Positions 24,248 through 33,049 of a stretch of DNA of 64,000 nucleotides are shown here, piece after piece. Made by a program: the position numbers and the translations under genes. Source of the stretch: Streptomyces cellulosae (GTDB lineage: Bacteria; Actinomycetota; Actinomycetes; Streptomycetales; Streptomycetaceae); contig BNBH01000016.1 in the NCBI GenBank assembly GCA_014655195.1, positions 1 through 64,000 on the forward strand, in the 5' to 3' direction. The notes under the pieces are model-generated. The model made no database searches. It saw only the letters and a list, made by a program, of their open reading frames with translations, and had not been told where the DNA came from. Each line of letters opens with the position of its first letter. The stretch's first letter is position 1.

Positions 24248-25147
24248 GTGCCGGAGCACGAAGCGGACGCGACCCAGGTGAGCCCCGCCCGGGAGGTCGG
24301 GGAGTTCCTGCGGCGGCGACGGGAGCAGATCGCCCAGCGATGGGCCGACGAGCCCCTGTTCCGTACGGTGTTCACCGTCTCGCGCGACGAGGCGGTGGAC
24401 GCGGGCCGGGTGATCGTGGACGCGCTGGCCCAGGTGGCCGACGCGCAGCGGATCGAGGACCCGGACGCCGCGGGGTTCACCGGGGTGCGCGAGCAGCTCG
24501 CCCGGATGGGGGCGGCCCGCTCCCGCGCGGGGTTGTCCACCACCCAGGTCTCCAGCGAGCTGGCCGCGCTGCTGCCGCCGGTGGAGAACCTCCTGGTGGC
24601 CGATCTGGCCCAGGAGGACCCCGAGCGGCGGCGGGAGTGCGCGACCGCGCTGAGCGTGCTGATGGGCACGCTGCGGCTGGTCACCATGCAGACCGCGCTC
24701 AGCGAGAACCAGGCCCTGATCGACCGGCAGCGGCTCCAGCTGCTGGAGGTGGCGACACCGGTGATCAAGCTGTGGGACGGGATCGTGGCGGTCCCGCTGA
24801 TCGGGACGCTGGACAGCGCCCGCAGCCAGGTGGTGATGGAGACGCTGCTGAACGCGGTCGTCGACCAGCACGCCCGGTTCGCGATCCTCGACATCACAGG
24901 GGTGCCGACGGTCGACTCGCTGGTCGCGCAGCACCTGATGAAGACGGTCGCCGCCGCCCGGCTGATGGGCGCCGAGTGCGTCGTCTCCGGCATCCGCCCG
25001 GCGATCGCGCAGACCATCGTCCACCTCGGCCTCGACCTCGGCACGGTCAAGACCCGCGCGAGCCTCGCCGACGCGCTCGGGTACTGCCTGAACGAGCTGG
25101 GCGCGAACATCGTGAACGCCCCGGCCGAGGGTGCGGTCCTGCGGTGA
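24248..25147 (+). CDS. RsbR-like STAS protein (stressosome sensor/scaffold)
   Basis: A 299-residue protein. The N-terminal about 155 residues form a helical, globin-fold-like sensor region (GEFLRRRREQIAQRWADEPL); the C-terminal STAS domain has PLIGTLDSARSQVVMETLL, DITGVPTVDSLVAQHL and IRPAIAQTIVHLGLD, the RsbR signature order. By recall of Bacillus RsbR, Ser224 and Thr256 sit near the two threonines phosphorylated by RsbT. GTG 24248 follows GAGGAGAG. It overlaps the RsbS-like gene by 4 bases (GTGA), so the scaffold pair is translated together. The sensed signal is unknown. Confidence 0.9.
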   Translation: MPEHEADATQVSPAREVGEFLRRRREQIAQRWADEPLFRTVFTVSRDEAVDAGRVIVDALAQVADAQRIEDPDAAGFTGVREQLARMGAARSRAGLSTTQVSSELAALLPPVENLLVADLAQEDPERRRECATALSVLMGTLRLVTMQTALSENQALIDRQRLQLLEVATPVIKLWDGIVAVPLIGTLDSARSQVVMETLLNAVVDQHARFAILDITGVPTVDSLVAQHLMKTVAAARLMGAECVVSGIRPAIAQTIVHLGLDLGTVKTRASLADALGYCLNELGANIVNAPAEGAVLR

Positions 25148-25557
25148 GCGAACACTTCGCCCGTCCGGCCGCGGGCCATGTGCCGGTGCTGCGGCTCGGG
25201 GACGTCCTGCTGGTCACCCTCCAGGGCGACCTGCACGACGGCATGGCGTCCCAGCTTCAGCAGGACCTGGCCGAGACGATCGTCGCCAGCCGGGTCACCG
25301 GGGTGGTGATCGACATCTCCGGCGTGGAGATCGTCGACTCCTTCCTCGGCCGGGTGCTGGCCGAGACGGCGGCGCAGACCGAGCTGCTGGCCGCGCGGAC
25401 CGTGGTGGCGGGCATGCGTCCCGCGGTCGCCATCACGCTGGTGGAGCTGGGCCTGACGTTCCCGGAGCTGCGTACGGCCCTGAACACGGAGGCGGCTCTG
25501 GCGCTGCTGTCGCAGCCCGTCGTGGCGAACCGGCGCGGCGGCGAGGGGAGACCGTGA
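25144..25557 (+). CDS. RsbS-like STAS protein (stressosome core)
   Basis: A 137-residue single STAS domain resembling RsbS: VPVLRLGDVLLVTLQGDLHD at the start and VIDISGVEIVDSFLGRVL, where Ser66 is at the place of the RsbS phospho-serine. In Bacillus, RsbS and RsbR form the stressosome that holds RsbT until stress phosphorylation releases it. The GTG start overlaps the RsbR-like stop, and the TGA shares its final A with the RsbT-like ATG. The C-terminal 10 residues (NRRGGEGRP) are extra and charged. Confidence 0.9.
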   Translation: MSEHFARPAAGHVPVLRLGDVLLVTLQGDLHDGMASQLQQDLAETIVASRVTGVVIDISGVEIVDSFLGRVLAETAAQTELLAARTVVAGMRPAVAITLVELGLTFPELRTALNTEAALALLSQPVVANRRGGEGRP

Positions 25558-26000
25558 TGGACACCGCCGCGGATGTGGAGGCGCGGCTGCCCATCCGGTC
25601 GGACATGGACCTCGCGTGGGTGCGTCAGCACGTGCGGCAGGCCGCCACCCGCGTCGGCTTCGGTCTGGTGGACCAGACGAAGCTGGTGACGGCCGCCAGC
25701 GAGCTGGCCCGCAACACGCTGGTGCACGGCGGGGGCGGCGTGCTGGAGACGACACGCGTCACCGCCGCCGACGGCACGCCCGGGCTGCGGCTGACCTTCT
25801 CGGACGAGGGCCCCGGCATCCCGGACCTCGACCGGGCCCTCAGCGACGGCTACACCTCGGGCGACGGACTGGGCATGGGTCTGGGCGGGTCGCGGCGCCT
25901 GGTGCACGACTTCGAGGTGGACAGCACCCCGGGTGCGGGCACCACCGTGCGGGTCACCTCCTGGGTGTCCCGGCCGGTCCGGCCGCGCGGGGGCATGTGA
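25557..26000 (+). CDS. RsbT-like serine/threonine kinase (anti-sigma regulatory ATPase)
   Basis: A 147-residue GHKL ATPase matching RsbT: N-box in ASELARNTLVHGGG, FSDEGPGIPDLDRAL, and DGLGMGLGGSRRLVHDFEV. In the known system RsbT phosphorylates RsbR/RsbS and, once free, activates a PP2C phosphatase. ATG 25557 shares one base with the RsbS-like stop; an in-frame GTG three bases earlier is possible. Its own stop shares one base with the next ATG. Free RsbT-like protein most plausibly acts on one of the two PP2C proteins that follow. Confidence 0.9.
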   Translation: MDTAADVEARLPIRSDMDLAWVRQHVRQAATRVGFGLVDQTKLVTAASELARNTLVHGGGGVLETTRVTAADGTPGLRLTFSDEGPGIPDLDRALSDGYTSGDGLGMGLGGSRRLVHDFEVDSTPGAGTTVRVTSWVSRPVRPRGGM

Positions 26001-27067
26001 TGCCGCGCGTGTGGCATGTGCCGGTGCACGACGCGACCCGGGTGCGCGACGTCAGGGTGGCGGCCGAGGAGGCCGCGGGCCGCGCCGGGCTGGACGAGCA
26101 GCGCCGGGCCGCGTGCGCGCTGGTGGCCACCGAACTGGCGACCAACCTGCTGAAGCACGCGAAGGCGGGCGAGGTGGTCGTCGACGTGGTCGACCCCGCC
26201 GTGCTGCCGGAGGGACGGCCGGGACGGGCCGTGCAGATCACCGCCCTCGACCACGGACCGGGCATCGCCGACGTGGCCGGGGCGTTCGAGGACGGGTTCA
26301 CCACCGGCGGCTCGCTCGGCGCGGGCCTCGGGACGTGCCGGCGGATCGCCGACGCGTTCGGCCTGCACAGCGTGGTGGGCCGGGGCACGGTCGCGGTGGC
26401 CCGGGTCGGGCCCGCCACGGCGGGGCTCGTGCCCGAGGAGGACCCGTCGCGCTCCCTCGGGGTGCGCGCGGGCGGGATCAACGTGCCGTTCGCGGGCGCG
26501 GAGCTGTCCGGGGACGCCTGGTCGTGGGTGCGGTCCGGCGACCGGGTGACGCTGATGCTGGCGGACGGCCTCGGGCACGGCGCGGAGGCCGCCCGCGCCT
26601 CCGACGCCGCCATGGAGGAGCTGCGGCACTGCGCCCGGCTGCCGCCCTCCGAGCTGCTCCAGCGGCTGCACACAGCGCTGTCCGGGACCCGCGGTGCGGC
26701 GGTCGCCGCGGTCCAGCTGGACACCTGGACCGGACGGCTGCGCTTCGCGGGCATCGGCAACGTGACCGCGCGGCTGCGGGACGGCGGACGCTGGCGGACG
26801 CTGCTGTCCCGGCCGGGGATCGTCGGCGCGCACCGGCCGCGCACGGTGCGCGAGGACGAGGTGGCCTGGACCCCGGAGAGCCTGCTGATTCTGCACACGG
26901 ACGGGCTGTCGTCGCGCTGGACGCCGCCCGCGGACACCGGCGTGCCCCCGGCCGACCCGGCCGTGACGGCCGCCGTGGCGGTCCGCGACGCGGGCAGCGC
27001 GGCCCGTCCGGTACGGGACGACACCGCCGTGGCCGTGCTCGCCAACGTCCCGGAGGCTTCTTCATGA
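26000..27067 (+). CDS. fused anti-sigma ATPase / SpoIIE-type phosphatase
   Basis: A 355-residue two-domain protein. Residues 1-135 are a GHKL ATPase (VATELATNLLKHAKAGEVVV, ALDHGPGIADV, GGSLGAGLGTCRRIADAF). Residues about 160-355 are a PP2C domain with MLADGLGHGAEAARASD and LILHTDGLSSRW, similar to RsbX. RsbX in Bacillus resets the stressosome by dephosphorylating RsbR/RsbS, and its placement right after an RsbRST set fits. The added ATPase domain means one polypeptide could both phosphorylate and dephosphorylate STAS proteins. It overlaps both neighbours (1 and 4 bases). This ATPase-PP2C fusion is known in actinobacteria, but its role is inferred. Confidence 0.88.
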   Translation: MPRVWHVPVHDATRVRDVRVAAEEAAGRAGLDEQRRAACALVATELATNLLKHAKAGEVVVDVVDPAVLPEGRPGRAVQITALDHGPGIADVAGAFEDGFTTGGSLGAGLGTCRRIADAFGLHSVVGRGTVAVARVGPATAGLVPEEDPSRSLGVRAGGINVPFAGAELSGDAWSWVRSGDRVTLMLADGLGHGAEAARASDAAMEELRHCARLPPSELLQRLHTALSGTRGAAVAAVQLDTWTGRLRFAGIGNVTARLRDGGRWRTLLSRPGIVGAHRPRTVREDEVAWTPESLLILHTDGLSSRWTPPADTGVPPADPAVTAAVAVRDAGSAARPVRDDTAVAVLANVPEASS

Positions 27068-28785
27068 CGCGTGCCTGGCGCATCGCGACCGTCACCGACG
27101 CGGCCCGCGCCCGGATCTCCGTGGCGCGTCTGGCCGCCGCGTGCGGGGTGCCCACCGTGACCCGGACCCGGCTGGCCGCCGCGCTGAGCGGGCAGCTGCG
27201 GCAGTGCCTCACCAAGGGCGGCACATGGCTGCTGACCGTGGAAAGCAGCGAGGGGACCGGGGGCGGTCCCGGCGAGCTGCACGTGGTGCTCGTCCCGGCC
27301 CCGGACGGCGCCGCCGGGGAGCGCACCCCGTGGACGACGTCCGTGCCCTGCCCCGACCCCGGCCGGCTGTCCGACCCGTGCCCGGTGCCGGAGGAGACGG
27401 CCGCGCTGTCCGAGGGGCTGCTCGGGGCCGACGAGGACACCTCGCTGGTGCTGGAGGAGCTGGCCGCGCAGGAGGATCTGGTCGCCTTCCACCGGGAGGA
27501 GCTGCACCAGACCAACCAGGGCGTCCTGGCGCTGCACGCCGAGCTCGACGCGGCGGGCAGGGCGCAGCGGGAGGCGTTCGCCGCGGAACGCCGGGCGCGT
27601 ACCGAGGCGGAGAACGCGCGGCGGCGGCTGACGTTCCTCGCGGACGCCAGCGCGGCGCTGACCGCGTCGCTGAACCACGACGAGATCCTGCGGCGGCTGC
27701 CGGAGCTGCTGGTGCCGCGGTACGCCGACGGCGTCGACGTCTGGCTGTTCGACCACGAGGACGGCCGCCCGCTGCCCGCCGACCATCCGGGCGCGGCGGT
27801 GCAGGCGGCCCGCACCGGGCGCCCGCAGTACGCCGCCGACCATCCCGGCAACCTGCCGGGCGTGGAGGACCGGCCGCCGTCCGCGCTGGCCCCGGACCGG
27901 CCGCTGCTGTGCGTGCCGCTGCTGACGCCGCGCCGGGCTCCGCTGGGCGTGCTGACGCTGTCGCCGCAGGGCGAGCGGTGGGACCCAGACGACGCGGTGA
28001 TGCTGATCGAGCTGGCCCGGCGGGCCGGGATCGCCCTGGACAACGCGCGCCGGTTCGAACACAACCGGGACATCGCGGAGACGCTGCAGCGGGCCCTGCT
28101 GACGGAGCTGCCGTCGGCCCCGGGCGTGGGGCTGGCCGCGCGCTATCTGCCCGCCACGCACGGGCTGAACATCGGCGGCGACTGGTACGACGCGTTCCTG
28201 CAGCGGGACGGCAGCCTGGTCACCGTCATCGGCGACGTGACCGGCCACGGGCTGCACGCGGCGGTGATGATGAGCCAGCTGCGCACCGCGCTGCGCGCCT
28301 ACGCCGTGGACGGCGACAGCCCCGGACGGCTGCTGACCCGGCTGCACGGCTATCTGCGCCATCTCCAGCCGGACCTGTTCGCGACGGCCGTCATCGCCCG
28401 CTTCCACCCGGACGACCGCACCCTCACCTGGGCCGCGGCGGGCCATCCGCCACCGGTACTGCGGCTGCCGGACGGCGAGGTGCGCACGCTGGACGCCAAG
28501 CCGGGCGCGATGCTCGGCATACCGCTGAGCCAGGACATCCCCGACCACACCGAGCGGCTGGCGCCCGGCTCGACGCTGGCCCTTTACACCGACGGCCTGG
28601 TGGAGCGGCGCTCCCAGGGCATCGACCCGGGCATCGAGCGCCTCGGCTCGGCCCTCGCCTCGTTCGACCGCGCGGAGCTGGACACAGACCTGGAGGACGC
28701 GGCGGACCGCGTGCTGCAGCCCCTTCTCAGCGACTCGGAGCGCGACGACGACGTGTGCCTGCTGCTCTGTCACCTGCGGGGCTGA
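27064..28785 (+). CDS. GAF-SpoIIE-type PP2C phosphatase with N-terminal ATPase-like and coiled-coil region
   Basis: A 573-residue protein. The first about 85 residues (VTDAARARISVARLAAACGV) resemble the start of a small GHKL-type domain but lack a clear N-box. A coiled coil (about 140-195) precedes a GAF domain (FLADASAALTASLNHDEILR to about 340), then a SpoIIE/PP2C domain with GGDWYDAFLQ, GDVTGHGLHAAVMMSQ and LALYTDGLVERR. As last gene of the RsbRST run it is the likely RsbU-type output phosphatase activated by the RsbT-like kinase, acting on a STAS antagonist such as the 23782 product. The ATG overlaps the previous stop (ATGA). Confidence 0.88.
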   Translation: MTRAWRIATVTDAARARISVARLAAACGVPTVTRTRLAAALSGQLRQCLTKGGTWLLTVESSEGTGGGPGELHVVLVPAPDGAAGERTPWTTSVPCPDPGRLSDPCPVPEETAALSEGLLGADEDTSLVLEELAAQEDLVAFHREELHQTNQGVLALHAELDAAGRAQREAFAAERRARTEAENARRRLTFLADASAALTASLNHDEILRRLPELLVPRYADGVDVWLFDHEDGRPLPADHPGAAVQAARTGRPQYAADHPGNLPGVEDRPPSALAPDRPLLCVPLLTPRRAPLGVLTLSPQGERWDPDDAVMLIELARRAGIALDNARRFEHNRDIAETLQRALLTELPSAPGVGLAARYLPATHGLNIGGDWYDAFLQRDGSLVTVIGDVTGHGLHAAVMMSQLRTALRAYAVDGDSPGRLLTRLHGYLRHLQPDLFATAVIARFHPDDRTLTWAAAGHPPPVLRLPDGEVRTLDAKPGAMLGIPLSQDIPDHTERLAPGSTLALYTDGLVERRSQGIDPGIERLGSALASFDRAELDTDLEDAADRVLQPLLSDSERDDDVCLLLCHLRG

Positions 28786-28841
28786 GGACGGGGCGGGTCC
28801 CCCGGCGCGACGGTTCCCGGTGCGGTCCGGGGCCGGGGCGG

Positions 28842-28866
28842 GCATCGTGGAGCTGAACAGGGGCAC
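28842..28866 (+). promoter_or_regulatory. weak SigB-type promoter candidate before the NADH dehydrogenase gene
   Basis: GCAT, a 15-base spacer and GGGCAC match the SigB pattern with one mismatch in the -10. It lies in the 139-base gap after the signalling operon and 59 bases before the start. Weaker than the three exact matches. Confidence 0.3.
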
Positions 28867-28924
28867 GCGTCAGGCATCGACGTTCGAGGCGGACCGCCTG
28901 AAGCCGCACGAAGGGATGGACATC

Positions 28925-30289
28925 GTGACACGACCCAGGATCCTCGTGGTGGGCGCCGGTTTCGCCGGTGTGGAGTGCGTGCGGCGGCTGGAGCGCAGGC
29001 TCACTCCGGGCGAGGCGGAGCTGACGCTGGTGACGCCGATGTCCTACCAGCTGTATCTGCCGCTGCTCCCCCAGGTCGCCTCCGGAGTGCTGACCCCCCA
29101 GTCGATCGCGATCTCCCTGCGGCGCAGCGAGAAGTACCGGACCCGGATCATCCCGGGTGGCGCGATCGGCGTGGACCTGCGGGCGAAGGTGTGCGTCATC
29201 CGCACCATCGCCGGGGAGACCGTCGACGAGCCGTACGACTACATCGTGCTGGCGCCCGGCAGCGTCACCCGCACCTTCGACATCCCGGGCCTGACGGACC
29301 ACGCCTTCGGGCTGAAGTCGCTGGCCGAGGCCGCCTATCTGCGCGACCACGTGATCTCCCAGCTGGACCTGGCGGACGCCTGCAGCGACCCGGCGGAGCG
29401 CGCCTCGCGGCTGCAGTTCGTGGTGGTCGGCGGCGGCTACGCCGGCACCGAGACCGCGGCCTGCCTCCAGCGGCTGACGCACGCCGCCGTCGAGCGCTAC
29501 CCGCGCCTCGACCCCGGCCTGATCAAGTGGCACCTGATCGACATCGCGCCCAAGCTGATGCCCGAGCTGGGCGAGAAGCTGGGGCGCAGCGCGCAGGAGA
29601 TCCTCACCCGGCGCGGCATCGAGATCTCGCTGGGCGTGTCCATCGCCAAGGCGGGCGCCGAGGAGGTCACCTTCACCGACGGCCGGGTGGTGCCCACGCG
29701 CACGCTGATCTGGACGGCGGGCGTGGTGGCCAGCCCGCTGATCGGCACGCTCGACGCGGAGACCGTACGGGGCCGGCTCGCGGTGAACGCGGACATGCGG
29801 CTGCCGGGGTACGACGGGGTGTTCGCGCTCGGCGACTCGGCCGCGGTGCCGGACCTGGCCAAGGGCGACGACGCCGTGTGCCCGCCGACCGCGCAGCACG
29901 CGCTGCGGCAGGGCCGGCACGTCGCGGAGAACGTCATCGCCTCCTTGCGGGGCAGGCAGACCCGGCCGTACATGCACCAGGACCTGGGGCTCGTGGTGGA
30001 CCTCGGCGGCAAGGACGCGGTGTCCAAGCCGCTCGGGTACGAGCTGCACGGCCTGCCCGCCCAGGTGGTGGCCCGCGGCTACCACTGGTCGGCGCTGCGC
30101 ACCGGGGTGGCCAAGACCCGTGTGATGACCAACTGGCTGCTCAACGCGGTCGCCGGCGACGACTTCGTCCGCACCGGCTTCCAGGCGCACCGGCCGGGCA
30201 ACCTGCGCGACTTCGAGTACCTGGACGCCTACCTGACACCGGAGCAGGTGCGGGCGCACGTCGAGGAAGCGGGCCGGGCGGCTCGGTGA
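28925..30289 (+). CDS. type II NADH dehydrogenase (NAD(P)/FAD-dependent oxidoreductase)
   Basis: A 454-residue flavoprotein with two Rossmann motifs, ILVVGAGFAGVEC at the N-terminus and FVVVGGGYAGTETA near residue 160, plus GVFALGDSAAV for FAD. This is the Ndh/NDH-2 type that passes electrons from NADH to quinone without pumping protons; peripheral membrane association is expected from the family. I chose GTG 28925, which has GAAGGG about 9 bases upstream; ATG 28916 is nearly abutting that site. Its place after a stress-signalling operon suggests stress-linked respiration, an inference. Confidence 0.9.
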   Translation: MTRPRILVVGAGFAGVECVRRLERRLTPGEAELTLVTPMSYQLYLPLLPQVASGVLTPQSIAISLRRSEKYRTRIIPGGAIGVDLRAKVCVIRTIAGETVDEPYDYIVLAPGSVTRTFDIPGLTDHAFGLKSLAEAAYLRDHVISQLDLADACSDPAERASRLQFVVVGGGYAGTETAACLQRLTHAAVERYPRLDPGLIKWHLIDIAPKLMPELGEKLGRSAQEILTRRGIEISLGVSIAKAGAEEVTFTDGRVVPTRTLIWTAGVVASPLIGTLDAETVRGRLAVNADMRLPGYDGVFALGDSAAVPDLAKGDDAVCPPTAQHALRQGRHVAENVIASLRGRQTRPYMHQDLGLVVDLGGKDAVSKPLGYELHGLPAQVVARGYHWSALRTGVAKTRVMTNWLLNAVAGDDFVRTGFQAHRPGNLRDFEYLDAYLTPEQVRAHVEEAGRAAR

Positions 30290-30350
30290 CCCGGCACACG
30301 GAGGCCGGGACGACGGACGAAGCGGTGACGACGGGGGAGCGTGCGCGGGC

Positions 30351-32582
30351 GTGAGGGCGGCGGTACGGCGGTCGGGCACACGGCTGCGCGACCACCTGGC
30401 GGCGTCCGACCCCGGGCTGCTGCGGCTGACCGCCGGGCTGCGCACGGTGGGGGCGATCGCGCTGACCCTGGCCGTGCTGGCCCCGACCGGCGCGGACATC
30501 ACCCATCTGGTGGCGGGCGCGATGACGTCGATGGCCGCCACCTTCGCCGTCCGGGAGCGGAAGCGCGGGGCGCAGGCGGTCACGCTGGCGCTGGGGCTGC
30601 CGGTGGCGCTGGCGTCGGTGTCGGCGGGCGCGCTGCTGAGCGAACGGGTGGTCGTCGGGGACGTCTTCGCCGTCCTGCTGATCTTCTGCGCGGTGTACGG
30701 CCGGCGGTTCGGCGACCGTGGGATGACGCTGGGGCTGATCGGCTTCCAGATGTACTTCGTGTCCCTGTTCGTGGGCGCGAAGCCCGATCAGCTTCCCGCG
30801 CTGTGGGCGGTGACGACGGTCGGGTTCGCCTGCAGCGCCCTGGTGCGGTTCGCCGTCGTGCCGGTGACGCCGACCGGGCTGCTGGCGCGGCTGCGGCAGG
30901 CGTTCCGCGTGCGGCTGGCGCGGCTGGTGTCGGCGCACATCGCGCTGCTGGACGCGGGGCCGGACGAGGTCGACAAGGCGCTGGAGGAGGTGCGGGAGCG
31001 CACCGCCCGGCTGCACGAGACGGCGCTGATGATCCAGAGCCGGCTGGAGGAGGGCACCCCCGACGAGCCGACCGCGCGCCTGGTGCAGCGGCGCGTCGCC
31101 GACGCGGAGATCGCCGCCGAGCGGCTGGGACTGCTGCTGCTGTCGGCCCGTAGTGCCGAGCGGGCGGACACCCTGACGCTGCATCTGCCCGGCGCGCCCG
31201 CGCCGGAGGTGGGGCGGCTGCCCGGCCCCGAGGAGGCGACCGCGCTGCTCCGCCGCGATCTGCGGGCGCTGCGCGCGCTGGTGCTGCGGAGGGACACGTC
31301 CGGAGCGGGCGTGGCCCAGGTGCGCAACCGGCTGCTCGGCTACCGGGACGAGGAGAACCTCCCGGCCGCCTCCGCGCCGGTGCGGGACGTGTTCCGGGGC
31401 ATCGGCGAGGCGGCCCGCGCGGTGATGGGGCTGCGGATCGCCCTGGACGGGCCGCAGGACGAGTCGGACGACAGTCCCGCGACGGCCAGGTCGCGGGAGG
31501 AGCTGGACGCCGAGGACGCCGCGATCGACGCCGAGGAGGCGGAGGAGGCCGAGGAGCCGAAGGGGCTGCAGCGGCCCACCACGCGGGCGGCCGTGCAGGT
31601 GGCCGTCGGCTCGACGCTGGCCATCGTCGGCGGGGAGCTGCTGTCCACGGACCGCTGGTACTGGGCGGTGCTGACCTGCTGGATCGTCTTCATCAACACC
31701 GCGTCCACCGGGGAGATCCTGGTCAAGGGCTACCGGCGGCTGCTCGGCACGGTGTTCGGGGTGGTCGCCGGGATCCTGCTGGCCGGTCTGGTCGGCGGGA
31801 ACACGGTGCTGGCGTTCGTGCTGGTGCTGGTGCTGATCTTCGCCATGTTCTACACGGCGCCTCTGTCGTACACCCTGATGTCGTTCTTCGTCACGGCGAT
31901 GCTGGGGCTGCTGTACACCCTGCTGCACACCTACAGCTGGGAGGTGCTGGTGCTGCGGGTGGAGGAGACGGCGCTGGGCGCGGTGTGCGGGGTGGTCGCG
32001 GCGGCGCTGGTGCTGCCGGTGCGGACCGATCGGCGCACCAACGAGCTGCTCGTGACGGTGCTGGAGCGGCTGTCGGACGTCACCGAGGCCGCCGTGACGC
32101 AGCTGAGCGGCGGGCCGGCGGACGAGCTGCTGGACAAGGCGCGGGAGCTGGACCAGGCGCTGGGCGACCTGCGGTCGGCCACCAAGCCGCTGACGCACCC
32201 GGTGACGCCGCTGCGGGCACGGCGCACCACCGCGCGGTACGTGGTGGCGCTGCTGGAGACCTGCGCGTACCACGCGCGCTCGCTGGCCGCGACGGCGGAA
32301 CTGCTGCCGACGCACCCGTCCATCGCTGCGGACCCCCGCCTGCGGGGTGCGGCGGGCCGCACGGTCCGCAACATCCGCACGATCGCGGCCCGTGTCGCCG
32401 ACGACGAGGTCACGGCTCCCGTCGAGACGGGCCCGAGCATCGCGTCGCTCCTGGCCGACGACGACGCGTCCCGCTACGGCCGCATCACCGGGCGCGTCCT
32501 GCGCCATCTGGAACGCCTGGACGAGGCGGTGGTGGGGTTGGCGCGGCCGCTGGACGTTCCGGTGAAGGCACCGGAACACTGA
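30351..32582 (+). CDS. FUSC-family membrane protein (aromatic acid exporter-like)
   Basis: A 743-residue protein with two membrane blocks separated by a cytoplasmic helical region. The N-terminal block (about residues 25-170) has helices such as TVGAIALTLAVLAPTG; the C-terminal FUSC_2-type block (about 410-560) includes TTRAAVQVAVGSTLAIVGG, WAVLTCWIVFINTASTGE and GYRRLLGTVFGVVAGILLAG. The central linker has an acidic patch (AEDAAIDAEEAEEAEEP). Relatives include AaeB/YccS-like efflux proteins; the cargo here is unknown. GTG 30351 follows GGGGGAG by about 11 bases. It may share a transcript with the NADH dehydrogenase gene, 61 bases upstream. Confidence 0.88.
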   Translation: MRAAVRRSGTRLRDHLAASDPGLLRLTAGLRTVGAIALTLAVLAPTGADITHLVAGAMTSMAATFAVRERKRGAQAVTLALGLPVALASVSAGALLSERVVVGDVFAVLLIFCAVYGRRFGDRGMTLGLIGFQMYFVSLFVGAKPDQLPALWAVTTVGFACSALVRFAVVPVTPTGLLARLRQAFRVRLARLVSAHIALLDAGPDEVDKALEEVRERTARLHETALMIQSRLEEGTPDEPTARLVQRRVADAEIAAERLGLLLLSARSAERADTLTLHLPGAPAPEVGRLPGPEEATALLRRDLRALRALVLRRDTSGAGVAQVRNRLLGYRDEENLPAASAPVRDVFRGIGEAARAVMGLRIALDGPQDESDDSPATARSREELDAEDAAIDAEEAEEAEEPKGLQRPTTRAAVQVAVGSTLAIVGGELLSTDRWYWAVLTCWIVFINTASTGEILVKGYRRLLGTVFGVVAGILLAGLVGGNTVLAFVLVLVLIFAMFYTAPLSYTLMSFFVTAMLGLLYTLLHTYSWEVLVLRVEETALGAVCGVVAAALVLPVRTDRRTNELLVTVLERLSDVTEAAVTQLSGGPADELLDKARELDQALGDLRSATKPLTHPVTPLRARRTTARYVVALLETCAYHARSLAATAELLPTHPSIAADPRLRGAAGRTVRNIRTIAARVADDEVTAPVETGPSIASLLADDDASRYGRITGRVLRHLERLDEAVVGLARPLDVPVKAPEH

Positions 32583-32640
32583 GATTCCGCCCATGAGCTC
32601 GGGTCGCGCCGGGCGGGGCGGGTGCGGCGGAGTGGGTGCC

Positions 32641-32990
32641 GGTCGCGCAGTTCCCGCGCCCCTGTCGTGGCTGGGCCCCCAGGGCGGCTGCGGCGATGTG
32701 GGGGCTGGTCGCGCAGTTCCCCGCGCCCCTGGGGAACTGGGCCTCCGGTGAGATCCTGAGCACAGCCGCGGCTACAGGGGCGCGGCGACGTGGGGGCCGG
32801 TCGCGCAGTTCCCGCGCCCCCGTCGTGGCTGAGCCCCCCAGGGCGGGTGCGGCCCCGTGGGGGGTGTTCGCGCAGTTCCCCGCGCCCCTGGGGAACTGGG
32901 CCTCCGGTGAGATCCTGAGCACAGCCGCGGCTACAGGGGTGCGGCGGCGTGGGGGCCGGTCGTGCAGTTCCCCGCGCCCCTGGACGTGCG
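32641..32990 (+). repeat. composite 159-bp tandem repeat, five GCGCAGTTCCC cores
   Basis: Two full copies and a third partial copy begin at 32641, 32799 and 32958 (158-159-base period). Each full copy has two cores of the GCGCAGTTCCCCGCGCCCC type and a shared block with GGGGAACTGGGCCTCCGGTG (32731 and 32890). The family is the same as at 7073 and 13541. It fills the 467-base gap between convergent genes; nothing in it looks coding, although long frames run through it because the unit length is a multiple of three. Confidence 0.88.
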
Positions 32991-33049
32991 CCGGGGCCCC
33001 GGTCCGTGGATGGATCCGGGGCCCCGGCGGTGAGGGGGAGGGAGGGGGT

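Noticed and set aside
32485..32922. Open frame with repeated QFPRGAGNCA peptides
   Set aside because: It is a translation of the 159-bp intergenic repeat, not a gene.
32641..32990. Possible CRISPR array
   Set aside because: Units are 159 bp composites with near-identical spacers, and no cas gene is present.
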